A stretch of 64,000 nt of DNA from Trichostrongylus colubriformis (GCA_963978905.1 OZ022259.1:30729994-30793993), one strand, 5' to 3'. Positions 32,805 through 45,660 are shown, counted from the first letter of the stretch. Notes: generated by a model not told the origin, from the sequence alone. Program-made: numbers and translations.

Positions 32805-35800
32805 ATGTCCCTGCACCTGTTACGACAGGCCACTGGGCTTCCATTGAACGTGAGTATTGAATTCCATTTAACCGCTCTTTTGTTCAGGTGTCATTAGAAA
32901 ATTCGTTCCGAAGTCTCTGCATGTGAATCTACTTCAAAATTTACTGTTTCGAAAGATTGTCTGCAGCTTTTCTGAAACATCACAAAGTCATTGATGCATC
33001 CTGATGAAGCAGTGAAAGCCATGTGGCAGCGAAAAGGCTCCGCTGGAGTTTGAAAATTTAGAAAAATGAAGGCTTAAGTTGAAATTACCATGTATAGCCC
33101 AAGGGTTACAGGATGACGTGTATTTTAGTGTTTATAAATTGCACTCCAAAAAATGTGGTTTACATTTTTGTTTTTATTTCTTCTTTTTCTTTCCTTTGAT
33201 TTTCATTCTTAATATCAACCTTTAAGAAATATAGCACTCCTTTCGAGCCTTCCAGCTTGTACTCTTCCTTGAGAGCTGAAATCACAGGGTGTGCGTCAGG
33301 ACACTCGAATAAGGTCGCTGCATCACACAATACAGGTGCATGCTGTCCTGTTGTGGATTGGCCACGCGCCCAAACACGCGACTGCCTTCCCGCGTGGCCT
33401 GGCTTAATTCGGGCGTCCTGACGCTTACTCAATACCATGGTACTGGACAGCGGTACACAAATTGTGGTAATTTCGTTTGCCATTGGTAACTGCTCAAATG
33501 CGACCCATATTAATCCATGAGACTTGAGGACATAGCTTTAGCACTTTTTCCAGTCCTAAGCTTTACACTTCCCCATCCATTCCGCGAGAATATACACGAT
33601 CCTAGAAAACCTCTCTTTCTTCTCTTGAAAAGTTCTTCACCAAACCACCATCTTCCATCATGCCAAGCAGTAGCATTCGCCCATTTTTCTCGTTTCGATT
33701 TCAGGCTCTGCGATTATGCTCGAGTGCAGGCGTGTACAAGCCGAAGCCAATCGACCCCACATGGGGTGAGATGGCGAAGAAAGCCATGAAGGGAAAAGAA
33801 CCCGATACTCTGATCTGGCACACTCCTGAAGGTATTCCGGTCAAACCACTGTACCTCAAGGACGATCGAGCTTGTGACGAGCACAGGAAACAAGAGGTAC
33901 CGTACCAACTGTGTTCCTGTAAATCAAATATTCACATGGTGAACTATGCAATAGATCAATAATTTGCATTAGACCTCATAACTGAGAAGTAATCTATCAA
34001 TATATCAATCACAAGAAGGTTAGTTTCTAGCTTGAAAAGCGCTAGTAGGAGTGCTCAGTTTTCTTCCTTATGAAGGCGTTAATAGTTTGTTGGATCCTTT
34101 TCCATCAATCTGGTAGCTCAAAGCTGATAAGTTGGCATATGGTCTGACGTAACAGGTTGAATTCGCTACTAGTAACGAAAACCAGTGAAACTCTATAGTT
34201 TACTCCACACATTAGCTGAACAAGTTTAAATTAAATCCTGCCACTACTGCTTTAACGCTCTTTCACGATGATCTTGAGTGTTTTATTGTGTTCTGTAATG
34301 GAAGCAGAAGTAACTATACGAAAAGCCGCTTAACCTCAAATTTGCACCATCCCACTATCCGCTACGGCGCGCCTCACGAAGGTGCTTAGCGGTAACAGAT
34401 AAAAAACGCGCCAACAGATAAAAACCGAGCCCAGAGAGGAGCGACATGGACACAGACGCTGTGGCTGTACCGCTTCTATTATCTACATGCGACTTGGTAC
34501 TATTACAAAAGTAGACGAGTTGTGCAACTTCGTCAGTCACACACTGATCATCTGCACGTAGCGGAGTAGACTACAGTAATTATGTCAAAATGTGCTTGCA
34601 ATGACAAGTTTTGCTGTAGATTTCTTTTTTTTTTCTGGCAAAGTATTATGGTGACGAAGGATAGGGTAAATGTCAAGAGGTGGCTGGAGGTCGGATAAAA
34701 CTTAAATGAAAGGTTCTCCTCTTCTACCTAACAGGGGTATCATAGCTACATTATGGCTCGTTGCTGTCGCCGTTTTGAAAAATTCAACGGTTGAGGAAAT
34801 AGGGCCCATTGACGTGATCTATTGAATGGGGTCGGCCACAAACACTTCCCATCGTTCCTCTTCGCTCTGAAAAATTGTTGTAGGCAGAGAAATTGCTCTC
34901 TTTACACAACAGACCAGGCATTCGTTCTCTGATAAAGTGCTCAGACTTGTACTTGTGTTTTGCCGGCAGTCGTGTTCGAGTCACCTGAGCGATCAATGCA
35001 GCTGAACCTGTTGTGAAAGGACTTGCAGAAATCAGGATCGAACGAGATTGCGACATATTTTCAGGATTTATGTTCCTTTCCCGCAAACCTAAGGTGTAAT
35101 GGAAGCTCTCCTGGCAATACAACTACCTTTACTGTGACTGACCACAACAAGAAAAGTGGTAAATGAGGGCTCTCCATAGGAATTTTGTCCCAAAACACGT
35201 CCATACTTTTTTCATCTAAAATTCGACCCCTCCTCCTTGTGAATCCTCAACCCTTACTTGACTTCGGCAGCGATTGTGCACTGTGGAGTGTCTATCGATT
35301 TTTAGCGCATTAAAGGACCGGAAGGGGTCCGAAACAAGAGGAAGATGCAAAGAAATGAGCATTTTGTAACGAACACTCAGGGTTAGAAGCGATAATAGGC
35401 GAAAAAACCCGGACTCAAAAGCGCGACGCTGCGGTCTGTATTCGCATCCCATTCGCATCCAACACACTGACTTTCCGAGTTATCCGCTGTAGGAGACGGG
35501 CCGCAGGTCAACCTTAGTTGTGGCACCTGACTCCCAGCGCGGTGGAATGGCCATTTCCAACTACATTAGCATTCATGAAAGTACCTCTAGAAACCATATA
35601 GGAAAGAACAAAGTAAAAAGTAAAAGGAGAAACAAATTTATAATAGAAACATCTCCTTTTGGCACCATGCCAAGGCGTCAAATTGGCGAGTTTGTGCAAT
35701 GGCGGCCACTTAAACTCGTCCACACTACGTCTGTTCTACCGTAAGTCAAAACCCCCTTCCGGTGTCTTTAAAATCTTCAAAACCGTCATCGTTCAGGGTG

Positions 35801-38800
35801 CGGTCGTACTTTGCTATCCGACGGCGGGGCGTGGCTGCGTATCTCAGCGTCTCCACCTTTGCCACCTTGCCTCGTTGCGAGCGTCATCTCCGCACTTCCC
35901 CCGTGCCACTTTCCCTCTCTGCCTGTGAACATAGCCACGCCCTGCCGGCGGTGAGTATGGCCGCGGCCTTAGGAAGTGTGAACGGTTGATTCTGTGAGTT
36001 ACCAAGAAATCGAGTTCTAAAAATTAAAAAATCCCCAAGATACTTGGATGACTATAAAATGCTAATACTTAGTTAGGCGAAATCAAATTATAAAAGTTTA
36101 ATAAACAACTGAATAGAGGCTACGCTAACTACGTGGTTGTAATTTCAGCTTCCCGGTCAATATCCTTTCACGCGAGGGCCATATCCGACAATGTACACGC
36201 ATCGACCATGGACGATTCGTCAATATGCAGGATTTTCCACCGTCGAAGAGTCGAATGCTTTCTATAGGGAGAACATCAAAGCCGGTCAACAAGGGCTTTC
36301 GGTAGCATTCGATTTGGCCACGCATCGAGGGTTAGATCTCACTCTATCATACATAACTCAAATGATCAAAGAATTCGATACTTTGCAATAGTTTTTGTGT
36401 GATATATCGAGTGCACTGCGAGTGACAGTTTGTTAAATTGCACTATACGGCACTTATTCTCGTATCGACCGGCGACGCGCGGGAATGCTACGTGTGGAAG
36501 TCACATGCAGCACATTTCAGGCGTGGTTTGCCTAGGTGTCTTCCATGAGGTCATGTTGGGTTGTTCAAACGCTCTTTTTTGCTAGGGTCATGAAACCCTC
36601 TATCGAGTGTGTGAGTCGGCATGGCAAAAAACGCGTGGTCACGTGTGGCGCGCGACGCGATGCGTGTGTTCAAGGGCGCCGTATGATGGATCTTATGGTG
36701 ATTACTCTGTCTTACATCTAAAAAATCTGCTCTGTCTGTATCTAAAATAACGTTTAAGACCCGTAGTCGCTCTGGGACCCATTTACGTACGGGGCCACTA
36801 GCTCGCACGCATACAGTAGCGCTCAAAAGTATTCGGCCAAAACTTTTTGTCATAACTTTTTTTTCTACTTGACCAAATTTGTCAAAATTTTAATATGTGG
36901 TGCCTGAGCCTATAGTCAACATTTCCTTCTACTTGAGTGCCGCTTGACTCTTTTCATGGTTTTTTACAAGAATTTTCTGCAAGACCGCCGAAAAAAAGAA
37001 AAAGGCTCGGTCAAGAAAAACGGCTTTCCTTACAAAAACAAAACGAGCAAGCCTCAGAGAACATCAATATTTTGTAGAAATACCACGACTTTTGATGACA
37101 GCGACACAGCGGGACGGCATAGGGATGGCACTCCGAAAACAAAAAAATTGCATTGAACCACGTAACTTACACCGTTGAGCGCCGAAATAGTATATTTAGT
37201 ATGCAATGTCTCCAAGTACAACCAATTAAAATTTCTCTTAGATCGGTCCAGTCGCAAAAAAGTTACAAGTGAAAAACCCGTGTGAAAAACCATTTGGACG
37301 AATACTTTTGAGCGCTACTGTAGTCCCACACGCCGAGAATCGTGTCGCAGCGTGCACCTCTTTATTTACAGCATTACTCCCTTATTGAGAACCCAAATCG
37401 TTCCACCAACATATCTTACTGTATGCATATGTATATTTAACTTTCTACATTTTTAGATATGACTCTGATAATCCACGCGTATATGGTGATGTTGGTATGG
37501 CTGGAGTAGCTGTGGATTCTGTTGAAGATATGAAAAGGGTGCGACGTTTGTATTTTTGCAGCTATGGGAATTAGAAAGTTTGTTTGCGTGCATTTAAACG
37601 CATTTTAATAATTTCAGCTTTTCGAAGGTATTCCGCTTGACAAAATGAGTGTATCCATGACTATGAATGGAGCCGTAATTCCCGTACTGGCTATGTATAT
37701 TGTGGCTGCTGAAGAGTCGGTCAGTGCAGAAGTTACAGAATGTTTATTATTGACTGGTCGCAAGCGCACTCATTGTAGGGCTGCGCATACCCGAAGCGCC
37801 GTAGGTGGCATCGCCAACGCAGGATCTAGCTATTAACGAAAGTTCAGTTGCTTAGAGGTGTGAGATAAGCGTGACTGTGGACCGGAGCTGGGTGCAGGGT
37901 TCGCTGCCTACAGCTTCAGCGAGGGAGTCAATCGTTCCTTTCCACCGGTCTCCGATCGGTTTTTCGCGCGGCTGTCCGAAATCAGTTTGGGGGTCTGTGT
38001 GGCGGGCGGGGCGATCCGGCCCATTAACACATGCCACGGGATATCTCTCCCACCGAAGTAGACGGTAGCCGTGCCTGTACGCTTGCTGTGACCTTGAATG
38101 CCTCATGCTCTTTCGCACTAAAATGCTGTTGGAGCGCGCTTAATTCAGGGAGTCGACCGTAAACAATTAGCTGGTACTATTCAAAATGATATTCTGAAAG
38201 AATTCATGGTACGTAACACATACATTTATCCACCGGAGCCGTCAATGCGAATCATCGGTCAGTGGGAATCTTTTGCAGTTTGAAATCCATCTTCATGGAT
38301 ATGAATCGTTGTTGCAGGAGACATTTTTGCGTACACAAGCAAGGAAATGCCGAAATGGAACAGCATCTCTATCTCCGGATATCATATGCAGGTACACATC
38401 GAGTGAGGGTTGATAGGGTTGTCTACTGAAGCATGAATTCGTGCATTTCGTGGTTTCTTATCGCCTTCACTTTACGCCGCCTTAGAGTGTCTTGATCTTG
38501 AGCTTACACAGAGTGAGACGATTCTCTTCTTTATTCAAGTTATATCTCTGCTTATTCCTTTGTACTCCAATAATACCATCCCCTCAATTCTTCAATAGAC
38601 CAATTCGAATTTATTGACCGCTGTAAAATATTGGAAGCTCGAATCTTAGGAAGCAGGAGCTGACGCTGTATTGGAGATGGCGTTCACAATCGCGGACGGC
38701 ATCCAATACTGCGAAACGGGAATCAACGCCGGACTCACCATTGATCAGTTTGCTCCTCGTCTCAGCTTCTTCTGGGGCATTGGAATGAACTTCTACATGG

Positions 38801-41800
38801 TGGGATTCAGTGCCTTTTAGGATAAACCCATGCATTCGTATTTGTTATTCAGGAGATAGCTAAGATGCGGGCCGCTCGCCGTCTGTGGGCCAACCTCATT
38901 AAAGAGCGATTCAATCCAAAAAGTGACAAATCGCTCATGCTCCGCACTCATTCCCAGACCAGTGGATGGTCTCTTACCGAGCAGGTACTTCTTCCACAAA
39001 GTCTGAAGAATTTTTGCTGTAGAAATTCCGGATAACAGGATCCTTACAATAACATCATCCGAACAACTATCGAGGCTATGGCATCAGTGTTCGGTGGAAC
39101 GCAGTCTCTTCACACCAACTCCTTCGACGAGGCCCTCGGTTTGCCCACCAAATTCTCTGCTCGAATAGCTCGAAACACACAAATCATCATCCAGGAAGAG
39201 AGTGGCATCTGCAAGGTGAGCTCGGATTTTCTGAGGTGATGGCTTGGAGGGCACTCATTGTCAGAGAAACTACTGGTACCGTGGCTCAGAAACGACATAC
39301 TTGGTTATTTCAGGCACATTATTTATTGCTAAGGATTTTAGGTCGCTGATCCTTGGGGAGGATCGTACATGATGGAATCGTTGACTGATGAAATCTACGA
39401 TAAGGCTAGAAAGGTATGAAAATTGGCTCAATGGCAGACCTTTTTGTAGAAATCTTTGTTGTCGTTGTCGTGGGCTTGCACCCTTGTGCTTGCGCGTAAG
39501 CACAAGGTATAACCTTCGCTAACGGTCAGATTCTTGCTATGCCTTAGATTCCAAAATTCGGTAAACATGCGTACAGAATCTTTTTTTAGTGCGCATTGGT
39601 CCCTATTTTTTACGGTTTCTTGGTATGCGAACTCCACTGGGTCGGGAGTACCGTAAAGATTCATAGCAGGATCAAGCGATGAGTTTTGGGAATTTTCGAG
39701 AAGTGCGATACCCCCCATCCCCGATACACCGATTTTGTATAGTTAGCATTCCGAAGTTGTGTTCCTGAAATGATCGCCAATCGATCAGTTATAAGTTTTG
39801 CTACCTAGTGCAAGTATGATTATCGTCTGAAGACCTTGTTTTAGAGACTGCCCATCGCTCCGAAAATCACTAGAAAAAAGTGACATTACTGGGGAAAGTT
39901 TTTCTCGGAATTTCACTCACCGCTCAGTGGGATGCGGGGGGTTTTTTGGTACCCTCACTACATCTGTCGAGCATTCTTTGTGTTATGCAATTTTCAGGTA
40001 ATCCAAGAAATTGATGAAATTGGTGGCATGGCGAAGGCGGTCGCGTCTGGTATGACCAAATTGAGAATCGAAGAAGCGGCAGCCAAAAAGCAAGCCCGAA
40101 TTGACTCCGGCAAGGACGTCATTGTCGGTGTTAACAAATACCGCCTTGCAGAGGTACTGATATTAGTGTGACTGATTGAAAAACATATTCTAATTATACT
40201 AATGATGTATATGTATCTTATATATTAAATATGATCAGTGTTATATCTAGTAATGCTATAGTTTAAAAAATATTATTATGGAGCTATTGAAGTTCAGTGT
40301 CTTTTTTGCAGGAGACAAAGGTTGATGTGCTCCATGTTGATAACCAGAAAGTACGTGAACAACAGATCGCCAAATTGGAACACATTCGCAAGACTAGAGA
40401 TCCACAACGAGCAAAAGCAGCCCTCGATGCGATCACAGAGGTACCCTTGCAGCCCATCCTGCTCATTTAAGGCTTTAATGAAGAAATTCAAAATGTTAAG
40501 GGAGCTGCTGGCAAGGGCAACTTGTTGGATTTGGCAATTGAAGCATCTCGCGCTCGCTGCACTGTTGGAGAGATCAGTGATGCTATGGAGAAAGTCTTCA
40601 CTCGGTTAGTTCACTCTGTCTGAAGCATATCAGGACCGCTTGTTGGTCTTTGTAGTGTCGGAGTTACCTTGCAGTCCTGAGTGATGGTGTGCGTGTTTCC
40701 GTGTGGGCAGGTAGTGGTGAACGACTTTCCGTGTAGGCGGAGTAGTGGCGTAGGTGTTTCTGGTATGGGAGTGTTTCGATCACCACTTTTTTGCATTATA
40801 TTTTTTCTTTTTATTTTTTTCATTACGGATCGTTACTCCTCATTACTACTACAGTAAGCCAAATTTTCAAGTCATAGATCAGATCGTACAGAGAGGATCG
40901 TTCTAGAATCAGTACGGCTAGTCTGTCAGAAAAGAATACCAAGTCGAATTTCTGCTCAATTTTAGTTATGCTGCCGTAAATAAAATGGTGTCAGGTGCCT
41001 ATAAGTCGGAATTCGGAGAGACGGACGAGCTCGCTCAAGTAACTTTGGTTTTCCTACTTCCGTGATAAGTTGAAAACCAAAAAACGAAATTCAAGGTGAT
41101 GGAACGTGTGAAGGCGTTCGCTGCGAAGGAAGGTCGACAACCCCGTATTATGGTAGCCAAGATGGGCCAGGATGGCCACGATCGTGGTGCAAAGGTTGTA
41201 GCTACCGGATTTGCTGATCTTGGTGGGTTCATGAGTTTCGAGTACTCTCGGGGCTTGGGTATGATCACACGATGGGTAAAGTAATGTGATGTCCCAAGAT
41301 TACAATTGCTCTCAAAATCACTATGTAAATACAGTACTCGAACAGAAAAAAAAACTTGTTGGTAGCAATCTCATTCGTCCTGACGCAGTATGAGTTTCAA
41401 ACCAAACATTGATTTGCTTTCTACCCCGCGTCTCTGACCACGTGACCGCCACGGTCTTGCTTTAAGAGCCCTCTTGACCCCGTCTCTACGGACAGCTGCT
41501 TCATAGATGTTATTTCGAGGAACTGTATCTCAGTCGAATTCTTGTTTTTTTTTTCACCCATGAAACTTTGCAAGTGGCTCGTAGTAAGCAAATACAACAT
41601 AAGTATTTGGACAAAATAAGAACCCATCGTACTTGGATGTACCCTTCAAGAAAGAGTACCATTGAATCTCACTGAAATGCAATTGCAGGATTTGATGTGG
41701 ATGTGGGACCGCTGTTCCAAACGCCAGCCGAAGCTGCTCAGCAAGCTGTTGATGCCGACGTTCACGTGATTGGAGCGAGCAGTTTGGCGGCTGGACATCT

Positions 41801-42714
41801 TACGTTGGTACCTCAACTGGTTGCTGAACTCGCCAAGTTGGGAAGAGAGTGAGTTGGAACTGTTCCTGTAAAAATGTGAGCAGGAAAGAGGCTGGCTCCA
41901 ATGATTTATGATTTCAGAGACATTCTTGTGGTTGTTGGTGGTGTGATTCCTCCGCAAGATTACGACGCCCTCTACAAAGCTGGAGCAGCTCTCATCTTCG
42001 GACCTGGAACAAGACTACCAGCTTGCGCCAACCAGGTTCGATATCTGTTTGTCAACAAGATTCCCAGTCAGAACAAATCCTTTGAAGCTGCGTTCATTCT
42101 CTGCGACCCAAGCGGCGCACAGACCGTGCGATCAATAAGTTGGTGCGTTCGCTGACGTTGAGAAGCTGTTGGCGTGGATTGATCGACGCGATTGTTGCAC
42201 TTGCCGCGTGGCCTGCGTTTTGGGTGCGTTGCGAAAAATGCGATCATCGCAATCGCGTCGCAGAGTACAGAGGCAGTCGACAGGTACTGGTTGCAAACAC
42301 TAAGGTGTGTATCGTTAGGTCAGGATTTCGCATTGCGACGTGACGCACGTGATGCCTTCAGCGGGAGTTGATGCAGCCAGTTGAGATTCCGATCTGGATG
42401 CCATGGGCTAATGTTGTGAAGTCCGTTAAGGAAACAGATCATAGCAACAGTTTAAAAACATAACAATAGGGAGATGTACGCAGGCACACGCGAAGAAACA
42501 ACCTACATTCGTCGCTCCGTTAGTTGCGTGCGGCCGCGCGAAAACCGATATACCCCCTGTCACTAGGAACTTGGAACTACTATATGAGAATCTTCAAATT
42601 GCCGAACATTATGTCAAGAAAGGGCAATTTGATTCTATCAGTATTTATGTGATCGTTGTTTAGGTGCTCGACAAGCTGGAAGCCGGTCCAGAAAAGCAGT
42701 CCGCAAAGTCATAA
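32805..42714 (+). CDS. mmcm-1: Methylmalonyl-CoA mutase, tandem copy A
   Basis: This adenosylcobalamin enzyme of the mitochondrial matrix interconverts (R)-methylmalonyl-CoA and succinyl-CoA. Nineteen exons join in frame: 32805-32849, 33705-33896, 36149-36330, 37457-37538, 37618-37719, 38149-38257, 38318-38391, 38650-38799, 38853-38984, 39039-39215, 39342-39413, 39998-40153, 40312-40440, 40501-40604, 40966-41038, 41096-41222, 41689-41848, 41918-42035, 42664-42714. They give 744 residues, the normal length. Exon 1 ([15 protein letters not shown]) is a targeting peptide, found by matching gene B. Substrate-domain landmarks are [26 protein letters not shown] and SISGYHMQ. The C-terminal cobalamin domain has DGHDRG (DxHxxG), GASSLAAGH and [10 protein letters not shown] second ATG at 33660, read straight through the exon 2 acceptor, is an alternative start. 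All key residues I can identify are present. Confidence 0.94.
35308..35990 (+). repeat. Dispersed repeat R1, copy 2 (in mutase A intron 2)
   Basis: Matches copy 1 from GGACCGGAAGGGGTCCG onward and extends further right, where it pairs with the reverse copy at 43895-44250 (GTGGCACGGGGGAAGTGCGG-type sequence). It accounts for much of the 2.25-kb second intron. Confidence 0.78.
36814..37320. mobile_element. 507-bp Tc1-like MITE (mutase A intron 3)
   Basis: Ends CAGTAGCGCTCAAAAGTATT are inverted at the right side and flanked by TA (36812-36813, 37321-37322). The terminal sequence resembles Tc1-family ends. The interior encodes no transposase. Confidence 0.9.
41517..41612. repeat. Fragment of a TTAA-type MITE arm (mutase A intron 16)
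   Basis: GAGGAACTGTATCTCAG, then GAAACTTTGCAAG and GCAAATACAACATAAGTA, align with the right arm of the element at 57199-57630. Confidence 0.6.
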
Positions 42715-43017
42715 TTTCGGAAGAGGACCTAGCACACTCAATGGTCTCCGCATGTAGATAAAATAACATTATTTGAGACATCTACCAATATGCTGAGTTG
42801 TTGCTCGCTTGAACGGGAATTTTGATAGCTGTGCAGAATAGCTGACGTAGCTCTGTAAAACTTGAATGTGATATCGGTAGTCATCTGTTGTAGCCCTAAT
42901 AAATGCCTGTTTCATTGTCGAAAATACGAGTTTATAATCCGCATTACTGCATAAATAACGAATTTTACATTTGTTGTATCCCAAGAACTGGGGGTGGCGC
43001 AGGGGGTACTAACAGGT
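42715..43017. other. 3' flank of mutase A with poly(A) signal
   Basis: AATAAA at 42898-42903 lies about 185 bases after the stop codon and is a reasonable cleavage signal. Nothing else is recognised before the tandem repeat at 43018. Confidence 0.55.
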
Positions 43018-43481
43018 GGTCTCTGCGCGCTCCGATCTGGCCGCGCCCAGTGCCGAAATGTCACGCGCGCGTTTTGCATACTACATCGGACATTCGTGCA
43101 CCGCACCTCGAAAATGTTGTTGTTCGTCTTCTTTAGTTTTCTTTTTTCAGAGAGATTTCAGTGCCGACTTGAATGTGATGGCTACGGGGTGTGTAGCTCG
43201 GGGCAATACTATTTTGGAAATCGGCGAGCTTTTTGATTTCTTGATTTCAGGTCTCTGCGCGCTCCGATCTGGCCGCGCCCAGTGCCGAAATGTCACGCGC
43301 GCGTTTTGCATACTACATCGGACATTCGTGCACTGCACCTCGAAAATGTTGTTGTTCGTCTTCTTTAGTTTTCTTTTTTAAGAGAGATTTCAGTGGCGAC
43401 TTGAATGTGATGGCTACGGGGTGTGTAGCTCGGGGCAATACTATTTTGGAAATCGGCGAGCTTTTTGATTTCTTGATTTCA
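43018..43481. repeat. 232-bp tandem duplication
   Basis: Two head-to-tail copies (43018-43249, 43250-43481) begin GGTCTCTGCGCGCTCCGATC and end TTGATTTCTTGATTTCA. Only a few substitutions separate them (for example TTTTTTCAG versus TTTTTTAAG, and CAGTGCCG versus CAGTGGCG). Long frames cross both copies but their translations show no known domain. Confidence 0.92.
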
Positions 43482-43894
43482 GGTCAGAGATTACTAATGG
43501 TAGAAAGGAAAATGGTCTGTCAAAGTAACGTGTTGCACATTTTTGATAACGGAGTTGGCCTTAGAGGTCACCATGAGGCTGGTGTTCAAACGACGCGTAG
43601 ATGCCCGTGTTAGGTACGGTAAATCACGTAATCGAATTTCGTCACTTTGGCAATCACTTTTTATTGAACACTCCATCATTCCATCCTCGGTTTTTAGAGG
43701 CCTACGTTCGTCAAAGTTCGTCAATTCGATAATCTCGCCTGCCAAAAGCCTGAATGATACCGTTAGGGTTAAAGATAGAAAATAGAAGTTAGAGCTGGAA
43801 GCACTCCTCAAATGACCGGGAAAACTGGCGTTGGAAGGCGTCATAGACTCTTTCGCGGCGACCACGCCATGGAGCGTAGCGGTGTAAGGGGTGT
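43482..43894. other. Intergenic, nothing recognised
   Basis: Sequence between the tandem duplication and repeat R1. Frames on both strands overlap and have no family signature. Confidence 0.4.
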
Positions 43895-44995
43895 CGCTAA
43901 CGGAGTAGCCTTGAAGGGCGAAGCAACGGTAGCAACATTCAACATTCGCTTAGGTCGCATTCATACTTTGCGCCGGCAAGGTGTTTCTGCGTTCACATTC
44001 AGCGAGGCAGGGTGGCACGGGGGAGGTAGGGAGAAGACGCAGGTAACAAGACAGGATGGCACAGGCGGAGACGCAGAGACGCAGCCATGCTTTGTCGCCG
44101 GCATCGCAGAGTACGAACGTGGCCTTAAAGACACCAGAAGGAGGTAATTTTTGCCTACGGTAGAACAGACGTAGTGTGGACGAGTTCATGTGGCCGCCAT
44201 CGCACAAACTCCCCAATTTGACGCCGTGGCATGGTGCCAAGAGAAGATGTTTCGGTGCTAAGGTAGTTCGGGGGGGCCACTGCAGTAGTGACTCTGCGTC
44301 TCTAACGCATGGCTAGTGCGCAGAGAAGCCGTAGCGCTAGCCGAATCGGGTTCGAATTCTGCATTGAAACGATTCTGTAAAGCTAATTCGTGCTTTTTTT
44401 TCATCCTACGTTAGCCTAAGCCTTTGGGAAGAAGATTCCCTTCCCCTAGTCTTAGGCGAATACGCGTAAGTGGTTGTTTAGTCTAGTTGCAGCTAATTTT
44501 TCGTAATATTCTAATGGAAGAGTAATTCAATCGTTTTCTTGGTTAGTTAGCTGTATCTAGGCATAAATTAACCTTGAGAGTGCCTATAAGCAGAAATTGG
44601 GCGCGATTCTTGCTTTTATCGAGTGGCCCCCCCAACTACCTTAGCACCGATGTTTCTTTAACAAATTTGCTTTTTCCTTCTACTTTTTCCTTTATTCTTT
44701 CTTACACTGTTTCTAGATGTACTTACATGAATGCTAATGTAGTTGGGAATGGCCACTCCACTGCGCTTGGAGTCAGGTGCTACAACTAAAGGTGGCCCGC
44801 GGCCGTCTCCTACAGCGGACAACTCGGAACGCCAGTGCGATGATGCGAATGAGGCGCGAATACACACCGCAGCGATGCTCTTTTGAATTCGGGTTTTTTC
44901 ACCGATTATCGCTTCTAACCTTCTGCGTTCGTTACAAAGTGCTCATTTCTTTGTATTTTTCTCTTGTTTCGGACCCCTTTCGGTTCCTTTAACTG
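43895..44995 (-). repeat. Dispersed repeat R1, copy 3, split by a MITE
   Basis: The reverse complement of copies 1 and 2. The left part is 43895-44252 and the right part resumes at 44650. In copy 2 the corresponding sequence is uninterrupted, which confirms the insertion. Confidence 0.82.
44253..44649. mobile_element. 397-bp MITE nested in R1, with tRNA-like boxes
   Basis: Inverted ends CGGTGCTAAGGTAGTT (then a G run and CCACT) are flanked by ATGTTT duplications at 44247-44252 and 44650-44655. Inside, ATGGCTAGTGCGC and GGGTTCGAATTC (about 44309-44359) resemble the A and B boxes of a tRNA gene, but the arms do not fold well, so I do not call a tRNA. Confidence 0.82.
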
Positions 44996-45140
44996 ATCAT
45001 CTGCATCACCCTTTAGTGATGCCTAGGGCGCGACACCATGTTCTTGGTAAGAAATGCTGGAAGGAAATGCTGCTCGGAGCAGGGAGAGAGAGGTTTTGTG
45101 GCTTTTCTGGTTTTTTTCGTTTCAATTTTGCACTTCTTAA

Positions 45141-45656
45141 AGGCATATTCCAGGATTAGGGAAACATTGCAGCCCTTCCATATGACCTAATAGTTCCCCA
45201 AGGGGGCAGGGAGACTGTCCACATATCAAAGCGCGATGATGAGTCATCGCAGCGCGCGGAGCTCTTAAAGCCAGCTCAGCCTCACCCTGGAGCTCGGCCG
45301 CGCCCATCTCAGACGTGTTTGTTGGCAATGACGGTGGCAATGATGGCAATAACGTGGCAAATGAGGCCTACGCATTGTGTGATAACATAAGATAAGGAAG
45401 AGATACCAATGGTGAAGGAGACGTTGACATGAGGAAACAGGTGATATCCCAGAATTCCTTCTGATACCAGCCAGCGGGAACTGATTCAAAGGCTCGCTTT
45501 CATGGGGCAATCTCGTCTGAGGCTGGATGACAGGAGGCCTTATTTTTGCCCTTTTCGGGGATTTTTTTCGGGTTTTTCTTTGTCGTCGTAATCCTCAGCA
45601 TCTCTGATTTCATATTTGGCGCTTTGACCCCCTCAAGGCAATCCTGAAATATGCCT
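45141..45656. mobile_element. 516-bp TTAA-flanked MITE
   Basis: Ends AGGCATATTCC at the left and the approximate inverse AATATGCCT at the right are flanked by TTAA (45137-45140, 45657-45660). No open frame of note. TTAA flanks suggest mobilisation by a piggyBac-like enzyme. Confidence 0.75.
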
Positions 45657-45660
45657 TTAA

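Noticed and set aside
33001..33050. Hammerhead-ribozyme-like core CTGATGAAG...GCGAAAAGG, and GGTCGAAACGTTAGG near 51990
   Set aside because: Stem II and the cleavage-site helix do not form convincingly in either place, so resemblance is limited to short core words.
33160..33483. A minus-strand 107-codon frame in mutase A intron 1
   Set aside because: Low-complexity lysine-rich end, no domain and no splice context; probably chance.
43016..43613. Long plus frames over the 232-bp duplication as a repeated-domain protein
   Set aside because: The repetition comes from DNA duplication, the peptide changes frame between copies, and no motif is recognised.
44305..44362. A functional tRNA gene
   Set aside because: Only A/B-box-like words are present; the acceptor, anticodon and T stems do not pair.
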